The translations under genes were made by a program, and so were the position numbers. 20,682 nt of DNA from JAHJFW01 sp964595075 (lineage in GTDB: Bacteria > Patescibacteriota > Patescibacteriia > 2-12-FULL-60-25). A model generated the notes under the pieces. That model had not been told where the DNA came from. It worked only from the letters and a program-made list of their open reading frames with translations, and searched no databases. The stretch is taken from positions 1-20,682 of the forward strand of contig CAZQNT010000016.1 in assembly GCA_964595075.1 (NCBI GenBank), in the 5' to 3' direction. This document shows, piece by piece, positions 1 to 6,096 of the stretch (position 1 is the first letter of the stretch; every line of letters starts with the position of its first letter).

Positions 1-218
1 ACCTTCACCTTGCCGGTCTCGTCGGGCTTGCAGAAGTCCGGCAAGGCCGCGAGGCTCTTCCGTGCGATTTCCAGGTCTTTCTTGACCTTGGTGTACTCCT
101 CGATCTGGCACGGTGGCCGTGGCCCTTTCCCCGCGTACCCGGTTGTCTGCTGCGCCTGCGCCGAAGCGCCGACGAACAAACACGCGACAACGAACGCCGG
201 AATGATGGCGATGTTCAT
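1..218 (-). CDS. Secreted protein, 3' end beyond window (partial)
   Basis: The reading frame opens at ATG (216-218 on the complement) and runs off the left edge, giving 72 residues. A Shine-Dalgarno AGGGAGAA lies about 4 nt before the ATG and fixes the start. The first ~22 residues form a signal peptide: hydrophobic core IIPAFVVACLFVGA followed by an AQAQ-type signal peptidase I site. The mature part begins QQTTGYAGKG, is Pro/Lys rich, and has two cysteines (in PPCQIEEY and PDFCKPDE). I do not recognise a family. Base composition and codon choice (GCG, GTC, CTC, CGG) are clearly GC-richer than the neighbouring genes. A consensus-like promoter stands about 200 nt upstream. Gene reality is well supported; function is unknown. 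Confidence 0.7.
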   Translation of the reverse strand, partial: MNIAIIPAFVVACLFVGASAQAQQTTGYAGKGPRPPCQIEEYTKVKKDLEIARKSLAALPDFCKPDETGKVK

Positions 219-417
219 GATTTCTCCCTTTCTGCTGCGGCTCGCGGCCGCTCAATACTGTTAGCGCCCGCGAGTGGGCATTCGAAAACTTATTGTTTTG
301 GCAAAGGTACTAGCCCTGCCTTGGGACTCTGGAGCCGTCCAGCCGAATCTTGGAAAAGGAGGAATATCCCCAAAATGCGAACTGAACGGCTTCAGAGACC
401 CATGTACAGAACGAAGA

Positions 418-446
418 AACATAACACAAACCGACAAAATTGTCAA
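418..446 (-). promoter_or_regulatory. Sigma70-type promoter for the secreted-protein gene
   Basis: On the complement, TTGACA (441-446) and TATGTT (418-423) are separated by exactly 17 nt. Transcription would start near 411, leaving a leader of about 190 nt before the ATG at 218. This is the best promoter match in the window. No other minus-strand gene lies between. Confidence 0.65.
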
Positions 447-511
447 GCAAAGTGGTCTTGGCAGGGAATATGGGAAAAATTCGAGAAAATGCGGGGAGTA
501 ACCCCCTCCAA

Positions 512-572
512 CTCCCCCTTACTCTAAGGGGGAGGACGAGAATGAAATATCCCCCTCCTTACGAAGGAGGGG
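512..572. repeat. Two adjacent hairpins of the CCCCCTCC...GGAGGGG repeat type
   Basis: Two perfect stem-loops lie back to back: CTCCCCCTTA/TAAGGGGGAG with loop CTC (512-534), and CCCCTCCTT/AAGGAGGGG with loop ACG (552-572), followed by TTAGGGGAGG. They sit about 30 nt past the stop of the Wzz-like gene, where they may stabilise or terminate its transcript. No clean U-run follows on the minus strand, so intrinsic termination is uncertain. Confidence 0.6.
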
Positions 573-603
573 TTAGGGGAGGTCTCTTCTTTTTCTTCGT
601 ATT

Positions 604-1209
604 TTACCCTTCTCTCGACTTCCCCAGCGCCCAGGCCGAGGCCGCTAAAAATCCTACCATGGCGCCAAAAATGCCGTTTGTTATGAAATCCGGTTTTGCG
701 AAAAATCTGGATGGGAGCGGGTCGTCGATGATCTGAACTCGTACGGAATAGCCGAAATAGTTTGGAGCTTGATTCGCTATTTCCTGCGCAACGCGTACTG
801 CCAAAACCGTTGCTTGCGCCCGCTTCGGATGATACGCGGTTACCGTCATGACTCCGGTTCCGGGAGTTACGGAAGTCAAAACCGTTTCCTTCCACTCCGA
901 GCGTTTTGTAATCTCATCAGTCGAAAAATAACTAGCGTCGACCTGGCCGTCCGAAGTTACGGCGTTAAAAAAGCTGGACGTGTATAAAACTTCGGATAAG
1001 TTTTGCGCTATCCGTTCAGTTGATTTCACGGCCGTATACGGATCAAGCCCCGTGACGTTTGTTTGCGTGATAAGAAGCCGAACGGTCGAAGAATATTTCA
1101 GCGGCTGCACCAACGAGAATGCCACGGCCAAAACCAAGCCGGCGGCAGTACTCGCGGCAACAAGTCGCCATGACCGTAAAAAAACACGGGCGGGGTTGGA
1201 AGAAGGCAT
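604..1209 (-). CDS. Wzz/chain-length-determinant-like membrane protein
   Basis: 201 residues with the two-helix layout of polysaccharide co-polymerases. A transmembrane helix near residues 14-35 (VAASTAAGLVLAVAFSLV) is followed by an external, mainly helical middle region, and a second helix lies near 176-195 (GIFGAMVGFLAASAWAL). Helix 2 is preceded by the proline-containing segment DDPLPSRFFAKPDF, as in Wzz-type proteins, and the C-terminal tail is short (GKSREG). Family proteins set glycan chain length or assist export at the cytoplasmic membrane. The protein is shorter than classical Wzz (about 300 residues), and no tyrosine-kinase domain is attached. It starts 6 nt after the pseudo-HtrA stop, so the two are almost certainly co-transcribed. 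Family call is fairly good; the specific polysaccharide is unknown. Confidence 0.65.
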   Translation of the reverse strand: MPSSNPARVFLRSWRLVAASTAAGLVLAVAFSLVQPLKYSSTVRLLITQTNVTGLDPYTAVKSTERIAQNLSEVLYTSSFFNAVTSDGQVDASYFSTDEITKRSEWKETVLTSVTPGTGVMTVTAYHPKRAQATVLAVRVAQEIANQAPNYFGYSVRVQIIDDPLPSRFFAKPDFITNGIFGAMVGFLAASAWALGKSREG

Positions 1210-1215
1210 AGATAT

Positions 1216-2295
1216 TTATTTCAGAGGAACGCTCGTGACATGACTTCCCAACGTCACCGGTACGTCTATCTCCTCGCTCTTTCGGAGGATTCGAAGATTG
1301 ACTACGTTTTGCGGACGATATTCGGACAACAATTCTCCGAGGTCGACCGACCCGTCTATAATATCACGATCAACGCGCAAAATCACATCGCCGATTTTCA
1401 ATCCCGCGATTGCAGCCGGAGATTTCTTTACGACTTCTTTAATCATGGCTCCGCGAGACGGCAAAGTTCCGCGATCGCCGTCAATCTTCCATGAACTCAA
1501 ATCAACGCTTGTAACGCCTAGAAGAACATGTGAGATAGTACCCTGCTGCAAAAGCGGCGTGAACGAATCCGAAATCGTAGAAACCGGAACTACCGTGAGC
1601 GGCTCCCCTGTCGCGCTTTCCACTATGCCGATGAGCGCGCCTTTCGCGTTCCAAACCGGCGCTCCGAGATCCTTGTCGCGAGTAGTCCCGCTGACTCGTA
1701 TGCGGCGAGCAGCGATCTCACTCGAAACGGCATTGATGGAAGGGAGATTGTCGCGTAGAGAAAGAATCAAACCGGGCTCGAGAGCGAATGCGCGCCTCTC
1801 AATCCAGGTTTCGGAGCCGACAAAAAGATCGGAAACTTGCCCGAACGCCGGAGACGTCAAATCGTTCGCCTGTATTTTCAGATACGCCATACCGTTAATC
1901 GAGTCCGAAACCGCTCGCTCGATTGGAACGCTCTTTCCATCAACCCACGCAACGATATCCCCAAGTCTAAGCGACGAGACGACCGCAGCCGAAGTCACCA
2001 GCCAACCGTCGGAAGTCAGCGCAACCGCCTGCCCAAGCTCGCGCTCTTCCGAGAGCGTACGATCTTCCGGCGCCGTTCCGCGCGGTTTGCGATACAACGT
2101 GAATACGGGGCTTGCGCGACGAGACACGAAAGTCGGAGGAATTAGCGGCTTTGGAATTTCCGGCTCAAGACGCACGAGCGGCGGTTCGACCGATTCGGTG
2201 GACGTTGAAGCGGCNNNNNNNNNNNNNNNNNNNNNNNNGACCGCGAGCAGGATCGTCTCAAGTACCCTATTGACCGGCGTTGTAAGAAATTTCAT
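1216..2295 (-). CDS. HtrA-like PDZ protein lacking the catalytic triad
   Basis: 359 codons, including 8 unknown ones across an N gap. An N-terminal membrane anchor (residues ~10-29, partly hidden by N) and a proline-rich linker lead into a trypsin-like fold (~75-255) and one PDZ domain (~265-350; GDVILRVDRDIIDGSVDLGE). Aligned to DegP landmarks, the three catalytic positions are all changed: TNNHVI reads TSAAVV (His to Ala), SDIALLQI reads NGMAYLKI (Asp to Gly), and GNSGGAL reads KDLGAPV (Ser to Leu). The fold landmarks SDGWLVTS and AKGALIGIVES are kept, so this looks like a maintained pseudoprotease rather than a decaying gene. It probably sits outside the cytoplasmic membrane as a binding or scaffolding protein. 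It lies directly upstream of the Wzz-like gene. Confidence 0.8.
   Translation of the reverse strand: MKFLTTPVNRVLETILLAVXXXXXXXXAASTSTESVEPPLVRLEPEIPKPLIPPTFVSRRASPVFTLYRKPRGTAPEDRTLSEERELGQAVALTSDGWLVTSAAVVSSLRLGDIVAWVDGKSVPIERAVSDSINGMAYLKIQANDLTSPAFGQVSDLFVGSETWIERRAFALEPGLILSLRDNLPSINAVSSEIAARRIRVSGTTRDKDLGAPVWNAKGALIGIVESATGEPLTVVPVSTISDSFTPLLQQGTISHVLLGVTSVDLSSWKIDGDRGTLPSRGAMIKEVVKKSPAAIAGLKIGDVILRVDRDIIDGSVDLGELLSEYRPQNVVNLRILRKSEEIDVPVTLGSHVTSVPLK
2215..2238. other. 24-base run of N (assembly gap or masked bases)
   Basis: Twenty-four undetermined bases fall in the membrane-anchor codons of the HtrA-like gene. The length is a multiple of three and the frame is open on both sides, so the gap probably does not hide a frameshift, though its true length is unknown. 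Confidence 0.95.
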
Positions 2296-2346
2296 TTCTT
2301 TAATGGTACACGAATGTTTATTTACAGAATAGTCGTCATTCGTAGT

Positions 2347-2395
2347 GGCGTATGGTGATACGCCCTCCCCGTACTGGGCGCATTACCATGCGCCC
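2347..2395. repeat. GTAGGGGCG-family repeat, double hairpin
   Basis: Two perfect hairpins: GGCGTAT/ATACGCC with loop GGTG (2347-2364), and GGGCGCAT/ATGCGCCC with loop TACC (2376-2395). On the complement the element begins TGTAGGGGCG, the same opening as copies at 10525 and 20624, but the palindrome arms differ. Its TAG supplies the stop codon of the membrane-protein gene at 2396-3181. Confidence 0.7.
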
Positions 2396-3181
2396 CTACA
2401 GCCATTTTGCCGTAGAAAGAACCGCGCTAATCGCGACGAGCGCGGATGACGTTTCAACCCATGCGTGGCGTGCGGATGGCTTCGGATCATACATATATCG
2501 CCTTACGCGAAGCGCGGAGCAAAGTACGATTGTGGCTATAAATCCCTGAACAGGCATGGCTACCGGTAAATACAATCCCAACAAACCAACGTGCAATCCG
2601 ATGAGCGCGCCAAGCGCGGTCCAAATCGCATTCTGCTGAGTGGTTGCTCCGGGGTGTCCTGTTGTACGAAATAAAATCGTTCCCAAAACCACCATCAAAG
2701 CAAGATGCCAAAGTTGATTCACGTGCAAAAAAATCAACAGTCCGCTTGAAGTTGCGGCGGTATACCAAATCGCGAGAGGAACATATCCGATATTCACGCG
2801 CGATAAAGCGTTCACCGGATAACGAGACGGATTATATGCAAGCGCGAACAATAATTCCAGAGAAACCAGCGTCGTTACTATTGCGAGAATTACAATCACT
2901 CCGTAAGCGACATTCGTCTCCGCCAACAAAAGACCGAACGCCAATGAAGCCAGAAGCACGAATGACGGCGTCATTTTTTCCAACATGTCCATGAAACGCA
3001 CTCGCCTGAACGTCATTGTAAACGCCGCAACCGGAAGAGCTACGACTCCAAAAATCACGATCCACGGATAATCGAGCGGGTGCCTTATTTGCTGAACAAA
3101 AACAACGCCTTCGAGCGTGGCGACAATATACGGAAGGAAACGAATTAATAAAACCATGCTTTGGATAAAAACACGTGTCAC
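2396..3181 (-). CDS. Polytopic membrane protein, unknown function
   Basis: 261 residues, mostly hydrophobic, with about eight predicted membrane-spanning segments (for example WIVIFGVVALPVAAF, VAYGVIVILAIVTTLVSL and LGALIGLHVGLLGLYLPVAM). The C-terminal region has a basic cluster, ALRVRRYMYDPKPSARHAW, then a last hydrophobic stretch. I recognise no family or catalytic motif. The GTG at 3181 is preceded by GGGAG at 8-nt spacing and is preferred; an ATG at 3157 is the alternative. The stop codon TAG is part of a GTAGGGGCG repeat immediately downstream. A TGTCAT-type repeat lies just upstream, separating it from the permease gene. Confidence 0.65.
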   Translation of the reverse strand: MTRVFIQSMVLLIRFLPYIVATLEGVVFVQQIRHPLDYPWIVIFGVVALPVAAFTMTFRRVRFMDMLEKMTPSFVLLASLAFGLLLAETNVAYGVIVILAIVTTLVSLELLFALAYNPSRYPVNALSRVNIGYVPLAIWYTAATSSGLLIFLHVNQLWHLALMVVLGTILFRTTGHPGATTQQNAIWTALGALIGLHVGLLGLYLPVAMPVQGFIATIVLCSALRVRRYMYDPKPSARHAWVETSSALVAISAVLSTAKWL

Positions 3182-3195
3182 CCACCAAACTCCCG

Positions 3196-3278
3196 TGTCA
3201 TCCCCGTGCAGACGGGGATCCAGGATATAAAATATATATTTCCTTTTATTCTGGATTCCCGCCTCCGCGAGAATGACA
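3196..3278. repeat. TGTCAT...ATGACA palindromic repeat, copy 1
   Basis: Starts TGTCATCCCC and ends CCGCGAGAATGACA, with ATCCAG and CTGGAT as internal inverted copies. The left hairpin is CCCCGT/ACGGGG with loop GCAG (3202-3217). The middle is AT-rich and unlike copies 2 and 3. It lies between two minus-strand genes, past the permease stop, where it may act in transcript 3'-end formation. Confidence 0.75.
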
Positions 3279-3335
3279 ATGACTATTCTGGATTCTCCAA
3301 ATACCTGTCCTGTGAAAAATAGATGATTCTCCGTT

Positions 3336-4370
3336 TCAATCCTTTTCTTGATAGTACCTATAAATCTCCGTAAGTATCACTACAAGCGATGTGGCAAGAG
3401 GAATGGCAAGAATCACTCCTACGATACCGAACAGTTTTGCTCCGATCAATACCGCGGTTATACTTATGATGGGATTAAGTCCTACTGCTTTTTGCATAAG
3501 CCGCGGAACGATAATGTGGTTTTCCAGCTGTTGCATGACGATTACTAGGCCAAGCGCAAACACGGCCAGCACCGGAGATTCGCTAAACGCGACGAGTACG
3601 ATCGGGATACCGCCCAAGATAGGACCGAGATACGGAATAAACTCCAAGAATCCTGCGAAGATAGAAAGCGAGAGCGCGCTCTGCACGCCGAGCAGCAAAA
3701 GACCTATGTAATACATTACTCCGATTATTATACTTAGAGTCAACTGACCGATAAGCCACCTGCCGATCTTTACCTCCACTTGAGAAACGAGTCGCACTGC
3801 CATTTCGCGATACTTTTCCGGAATGAGGCTGTGGAACATTCGCGCAGCTTCTTTCTCCTGCACGACCATGTAAAACGCCATGACAAGAACCACGATCAAA
3901 CCCGCGATACCACCGAATAAACCTGTAAGCGTGTCGAACAGTCCCATCACCGCGTTTGAAGTTTGCTGCTCGAGTGAGGCGAACCCTACGGATAGATTTC
4001 CTGCAAGTCCGTATCGCTGCGAAAATTCGCGCAGACTATCTACGCTTGAAGAGATGGAAACGATGGACGACCCTAGAGTTTTCGACAGGTTCCCGATTTG
4101 ATGAACAACGGTCGGCAGTATCAGCGCAATGGATGCGGCCAGCATCGAAAACAAAAAGAAATAGATGAATAGAACTGTCACGCCTTTTGGTATTCGACGT
4201 TCCGCTCCCCATCTGGCCGCAGGATGCATAAGCGCCGCCAAAAATAGCGCGACCACAAGCAACGCTATCACGTCTCTCACCAGCCACAGAAACCACATGG
4301 CCAACAGGACAATGACAACCTTAAGCACCGTGGAGGTTTTGATAATGACCGTACGTTCGTGATTGGGCAT
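3336..4370 (-). CDS. AI-2E/PerM-family permease
   Basis: 344 residues from ATG 4370, near the usual length of the family. The N-terminal hydrophobic block (VVIVLLAMWFLWLV, IALLVVALFLAALMHP) is followed by two helices, an amphipathic middle with predicted coiled character (SKTLGSSIVSISSSVDSLREF) and a C-terminal helix cluster. That cluster carries the family signature GFLEFIPYLGPILGGIP and QQLENHIIVPRLMQKAVGLNP. These are typical of the AI-2E transporter/PurR-regulated permease family: homo-oligomeric cytoplasmic-membrane proteins whose substrates vary and are not predictable here (signal export, cation/proton exchange and others are reported). It starts 23 nt after the stop of the cysteine-repeat gene and is probably co-transcribed with it. 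Confidence 0.88.
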   Translation of the reverse strand: MPNHERTVIIKTSTVLKVVIVLLAMWFLWLVRDVIALLVVALFLAALMHPAARWGAERRIPKGVTVLFIYFFLFSMLAASIALILPTVVHQIGNLSKTLGSSIVSISSSVDSLREFSQRYGLAGNLSVGFASLEQQTSNAVMGLFDTLTGLFGGIAGLIVVLVMAFYMVVQEKEAARMFHSLIPEKYREMAVRLVSQVEVKIGRWLIGQLTLSIIIGVMYYIGLLLLGVQSALSLSIFAGFLEFIPYLGPILGGIPIVLVAFSESPVLAVFALGLVIVMQQLENHIIVPRLMQKAVGLNPIISITAVLIGAKLFGIVGVILAIPLATSLVVILTEIYRYYQEKD

Positions 4371-4393
4371 GGACTTTAACCAAGAATGGTAAT

Positions 4394-4870
4394 TTAAGGA
4401 GCCACGCACTTTCCTTCGCTGTCAACAACCAAATCGGCGCAACACTTTCCGCTTGGATTTTCCGATGACACGGCCTTCTCCCAGAAATCGGCGCATGTCT
4501 GTTTACAAATTCCTCCGACGTTTTCCAAACCGATGCAACACTTTCCAGCAAAATTATCCGCGGGCTGGTCTTTTTCCGCGCATCCTGATTTTTTGCAATA
4601 CCCGCCGATAATCGGCGCGTTAGCGTCGCAACAACCCATTGTATAATTCGCCGCAAGCTGATCCGTGGATGCGCAACCCTCTATTTTTGAAGGGGGCGGG
4701 CTCGACTTGATCACGCTTTTTATCATCGCGCTTTTCTTTATGTTGAAAGAAGAAAACCCGTAGCCGTATCCTATGGCGGCGAGTCCGAACATAATCGCGG
4801 CGACGGTACCTATGAGAACCTTCGTCTGCGCGCTCGTCTTAGTTGAAATCTTTGTTTTTGACGATGGCAT
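4394..4870 (-). CDS. Membrane-anchored protein with three cysteine repeats
   Basis: 158 residues from the ATG at 4870; an upstream in-frame ATG at 4906 would add 12 residues and overlap the promoter. A short basic N-terminus precedes a membrane helix (VLIGTVAAIMFGLAAIGYGYGF, split by residue 30-50), then a Ser/Pro spacer and three tandem units of about 30 residues. Each unit carries one Cys, about 12-15 residues later a CC pair, and 9-11 residues later another Cys: GCASTDQ...GCC...GYC, GCAEKDQ...KCC...GIC, TCADFWE...KCC...GKC. The twelve cysteines are all in the repeats, suggesting disulfide-stabilised or metal-binding modules outside the membrane. No family recognised. The first gene of a probable two-gene unit with the permease. 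Confidence 0.7.
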   Translation of the reverse strand: MPSSKTKISTKTSAQTKVLIGTVAAIMFGLAAIGYGYGFSSFNIKKSAMIKSVIKSSPPPSKIEGCASTDQLAANYTMGCCDANAPIIGGYCKKSGCAEKDQPADNFAGKCCIGLENVGGICKQTCADFWEKAVSSENPSGKCCADLVVDSEGKCVAP

Positions 4871-4897
4871 AAAAAAATAATAAATGAGTTTGCGTAT

Positions 4898-4903
4898 ATT
4901 ATA
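4898..4903 (-). promoter_or_regulatory. -10 box upstream of the cysteine-repeat gene
   Basis: A perfect TATAAT on the complement, preceded by TG (GTGTATAAT), lies 27 nt before the ATG at 4870. The -35 position (TTTCTC at 17-nt spacing) is poor, so recognition may rely on the -10 region. Confidence 0.5.
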
Positions 4904-4962
4904 CACGTAATCAAAAATTAGAGAAAGCTGTGAGAGTCGTTGTGAGGATCCAGCGGGCGACG

Positions 4963-4991
4963 TTGCAATCTAATAAGAGTATTGAAATTAT
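4963..4991 (+). promoter_or_regulatory. Possible promoter for smpB
   Basis: TTGCAA (4963-4968) and AATTAT (4986-4991) at 17-nt spacing, each 4/6 to consensus. It is the only reasonable plus-strand candidate in the divergent gap before smpB. Weak evidence. Confidence 0.3.
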
Positions 4992-5000
4992 CCTTGATTT

Positions 5001-5078
5001 GATTGCCACGCCCCTGCTGGGGCTCGCAATGACAGACGAGCTAGATTGCCGCGTCGCAAAAGCCTCCTCGCAATGACA
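5001..5078. repeat. Two tandem ATTGC...TCGCAATGACA repeats
   Basis: Units at 5001-5034 and 5044-5078 both begin GATTGCC and end TCGCAATGACA, with different interiors (a CCCC/GGGG palindrome in the first). This is a dispersed repeat type common in Patescibacteria. The second unit ends 15 nt before the smpB start, so it forms much of the smpB leader. Confidence 0.75.
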
Positions 5079-5093
5079 AAAATAAGATACTCT

Positions 5094-5570
5094 ATGGCAA
5101 TGTCTTCCAAAAAGCAGGCGCATGGTCCCGTGTTTGCGGAAAACCGAAAAGCCAGACACGACTATGATGTTCTCGAATCATTCGACGGCGGGCTTGAGCT
5201 GCTCGGGCATGAGGTCAAATCAATTCGAGAAGGAGGCGCGCGGCTGGCAGGATCGTATATCGGGTTCCGCGGAAGTGAACTTTGGCTCATCGGCGTCCAC
5301 GTTTCAGTGTATTCCAAAGCGGGAAAGCTGGATTTTTATAACCCTACGCGAGATCGCAAGATACTTTTGCGACGCCAGGAACTCAACTCCTTAATTGGAA
5401 AAATACAACAAAAAGGCTTGACACTGGTCCCATTGTCGTTGTATTCTCGCGGCCGTCACATCAAGCTCTCTTTCGGGTTGTGCCGCGGTCGTAAATCGTA
5501 CGATAAACGCGAAAAGCTCAAAAAACGAGACATTGAACGTGAAGTAAGACGAGGGGATGCCGAGCTTTGA
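5094..5570 (+). CDS. smpB: SsrA-binding protein SmpB
   Basis: 158 residues, normal family length. SmpB binds the tRNA-like domain of tmRNA and carries it into stalled ribosomes that have no codon in the A site. Hallmarks are present in order: AENRKARHDYDV near the N-terminus, GLELLGHEVKSIREG, GSYIGFRGSELWLIGVHVSVY, YNPTRDRKILLRRQEL, the SLYSRGRHIKLSFGLCRGRKSYDKRE core, and a basic C-terminal tail (KKRDIEREVRRGDAEL). ATG 5094 is taken as start (a second ATG follows at 5100); no strong Shine-Dalgarno is seen. The last five codons and stop (5553-5570) are also the first 18 nt of the tmRNA gene, so the two genes overlap and are presumably co-transcribed. Confidence 0.95.
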   Translation: MAMSSKKQAHGPVFAENRKARHDYDVLESFDGGLELLGHEVKSIREGGARLAGSYIGFRGSELWLIGVHVSVYSKAGKLDFYNPTRDRKILLRRQELNSLIGKIQQKGLTLVPLSLYSRGRHIKLSFGLCRGRKSYDKREKLKKRDIEREVRRGDAEL

Positions 5571-5991
5571 CGGCCGCTTCTTTCACAACGTGCAGGCCGA
5601 GCCGAAACGTCTCGTAAAACCGTTTCAAACAAAGACAATTGCCAACGTCTTGACCCGAGTGAAGAACGCCATCGCTTCGGCGGTTAGCGCGCCTTCATTC
5701 GCAATGGCTCTAGCCTAAGGGTTACAGCCACGATCCACCGCTACGCTGCCCGACGGCGCGGATAGGGTCGTCATATTTCGGGCTGACCCCGTAAAATCTC
5801 GTTTAGGCGAGATCACGGGGCAAGGGTCGACGCGCTCATATTCCGCAGTCGATCGACAGGCAGGATGTGTCGACTTACGGTTCTCGTCCGCTCGAACGCC
5901 GTGAGTTGAAACCATTGAGCGGACCAAGCCTGTGCACGAACGTTTTGTGAGAACGATCCGGACGGGGGTGCGACTCCCCCCATCTCCACCA
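5553..5991 (+). ncRNA. ssrA: tmRNA (transfer-messenger RNA)
   Basis: 439 nt, single-piece tmRNA. The acceptor stem pairs GGGGATG (5553-5559) with CATCTCC (5981-5987), including the G3-U70 wobble that marks alanine identity, and ends ACCA at 5991 (CCA encoded). The T arm is GGGGG/CCCCC (5964-5980), and TTTGACGG near 5565 is the D-loop analogue. Pseudoknot 1 can be built from CGAG/CTCG (5598-5601 with 5611-5614) and AAACG/CGTTT (5605-5609 with 5621-5625). The tag reading frame is in 5641-5718. It works with SmpB to release stalled ribosomes. Its 5' end overlaps the smpB CDS by 18 nt. The T loop reads TGCGACT, with G at the position normally T55. Confidence 0.93.
5641..5718 (+). other. tmRNA proteolysis-tag reading frame
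   Basis: Aligning to E. coli tmRNA after the CTCGTAAAA segment places the resume codon at GCC 5641. From there 25 codons lead to TAA at 5716-5718. The tag begins A-N-V-L-T and ends A-M-A-L-A, the ALA-type end seen on tags recognised by ClpXP-like proteases. It is longer than the 10-residue E. coli tag. The frame and stop are clear; the exact resume codon is inferred. Confidence 0.75.
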
Positions 5992-6012
5992 TAGGAATAG
6001 CGATTAGGTATA

Positions 6013-6081
6013 AGGTTTCAGGTATTAGGTATCAGGTTCTACGCCTGACCCCCAACACCTGAAACCTAATACCTGAAACCT
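6013..6081. repeat. Inverted repeat between ssrA and infC
   Basis: Two 25-nt arms (6013-6037 and 6057-6081), built from AGGTTTCAGGT and AGGTATTAGGT-like steps, are complementary at 24 of 25 positions around a 19-nt loop. The hairpin ends 15 nt before the infC ATG. It could separate tmRNA from infC transcripts or structure the infC leader. It resembles dispersed repeats and not any known infC control element. Confidence 0.7.
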
Positions 6082-6096
6082 GACACCTGCAAATAA

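Larger units (their letters stand above)
219..603. other. Intergenic region, 385 nt, no confident gene
   Basis: This stretch separates the secreted-protein gene from the Wzz-like gene, both on the minus strand. It holds a strong minus-strand promoter (418-446), a ~190-nt leader for the secreted-protein gene, and a pair of tight hairpins at 512-534 and 552-572 just past the Wzz-like stop. The leader contains a small stem CTGGA/TCCAG around 332-345 but no riboswitch class I can recognise. Confidence 0.6.

Noticed and set aside
267..280. GCCCGCGAGTGGGC, similar to GCCCGAGTGGGC at 14661
   Set aside because: Short and GC-biased; one is in a leader and the other in a terminator, so the likeness is probably chance.
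375..527. Plus-strand 50-codon frame with a good AAGGAGG before its ATG
   Set aside because: It overlaps the opposite-strand promoter and its 3' end is translated repeat hairpin; the amino-acid sequence looks random (many Arg, Gln, Trp) and no plus-strand gene context supports it.
4911..5159. Minus-strand frame encoding CHCEEAFATRQSS and VIASPSRGVAIK
   Set aside because: This is the well-known spurious translation of ATTGC...TCGCAATGACA repeats and overlaps the real smpB start.
5568..5570. TGA read as a sense codon (alternative code of some Patescibacteria)
   Set aside because: smpB and dnaE end at TGA where the family ends are expected, and no conserved gene here carries an in-frame TGA.
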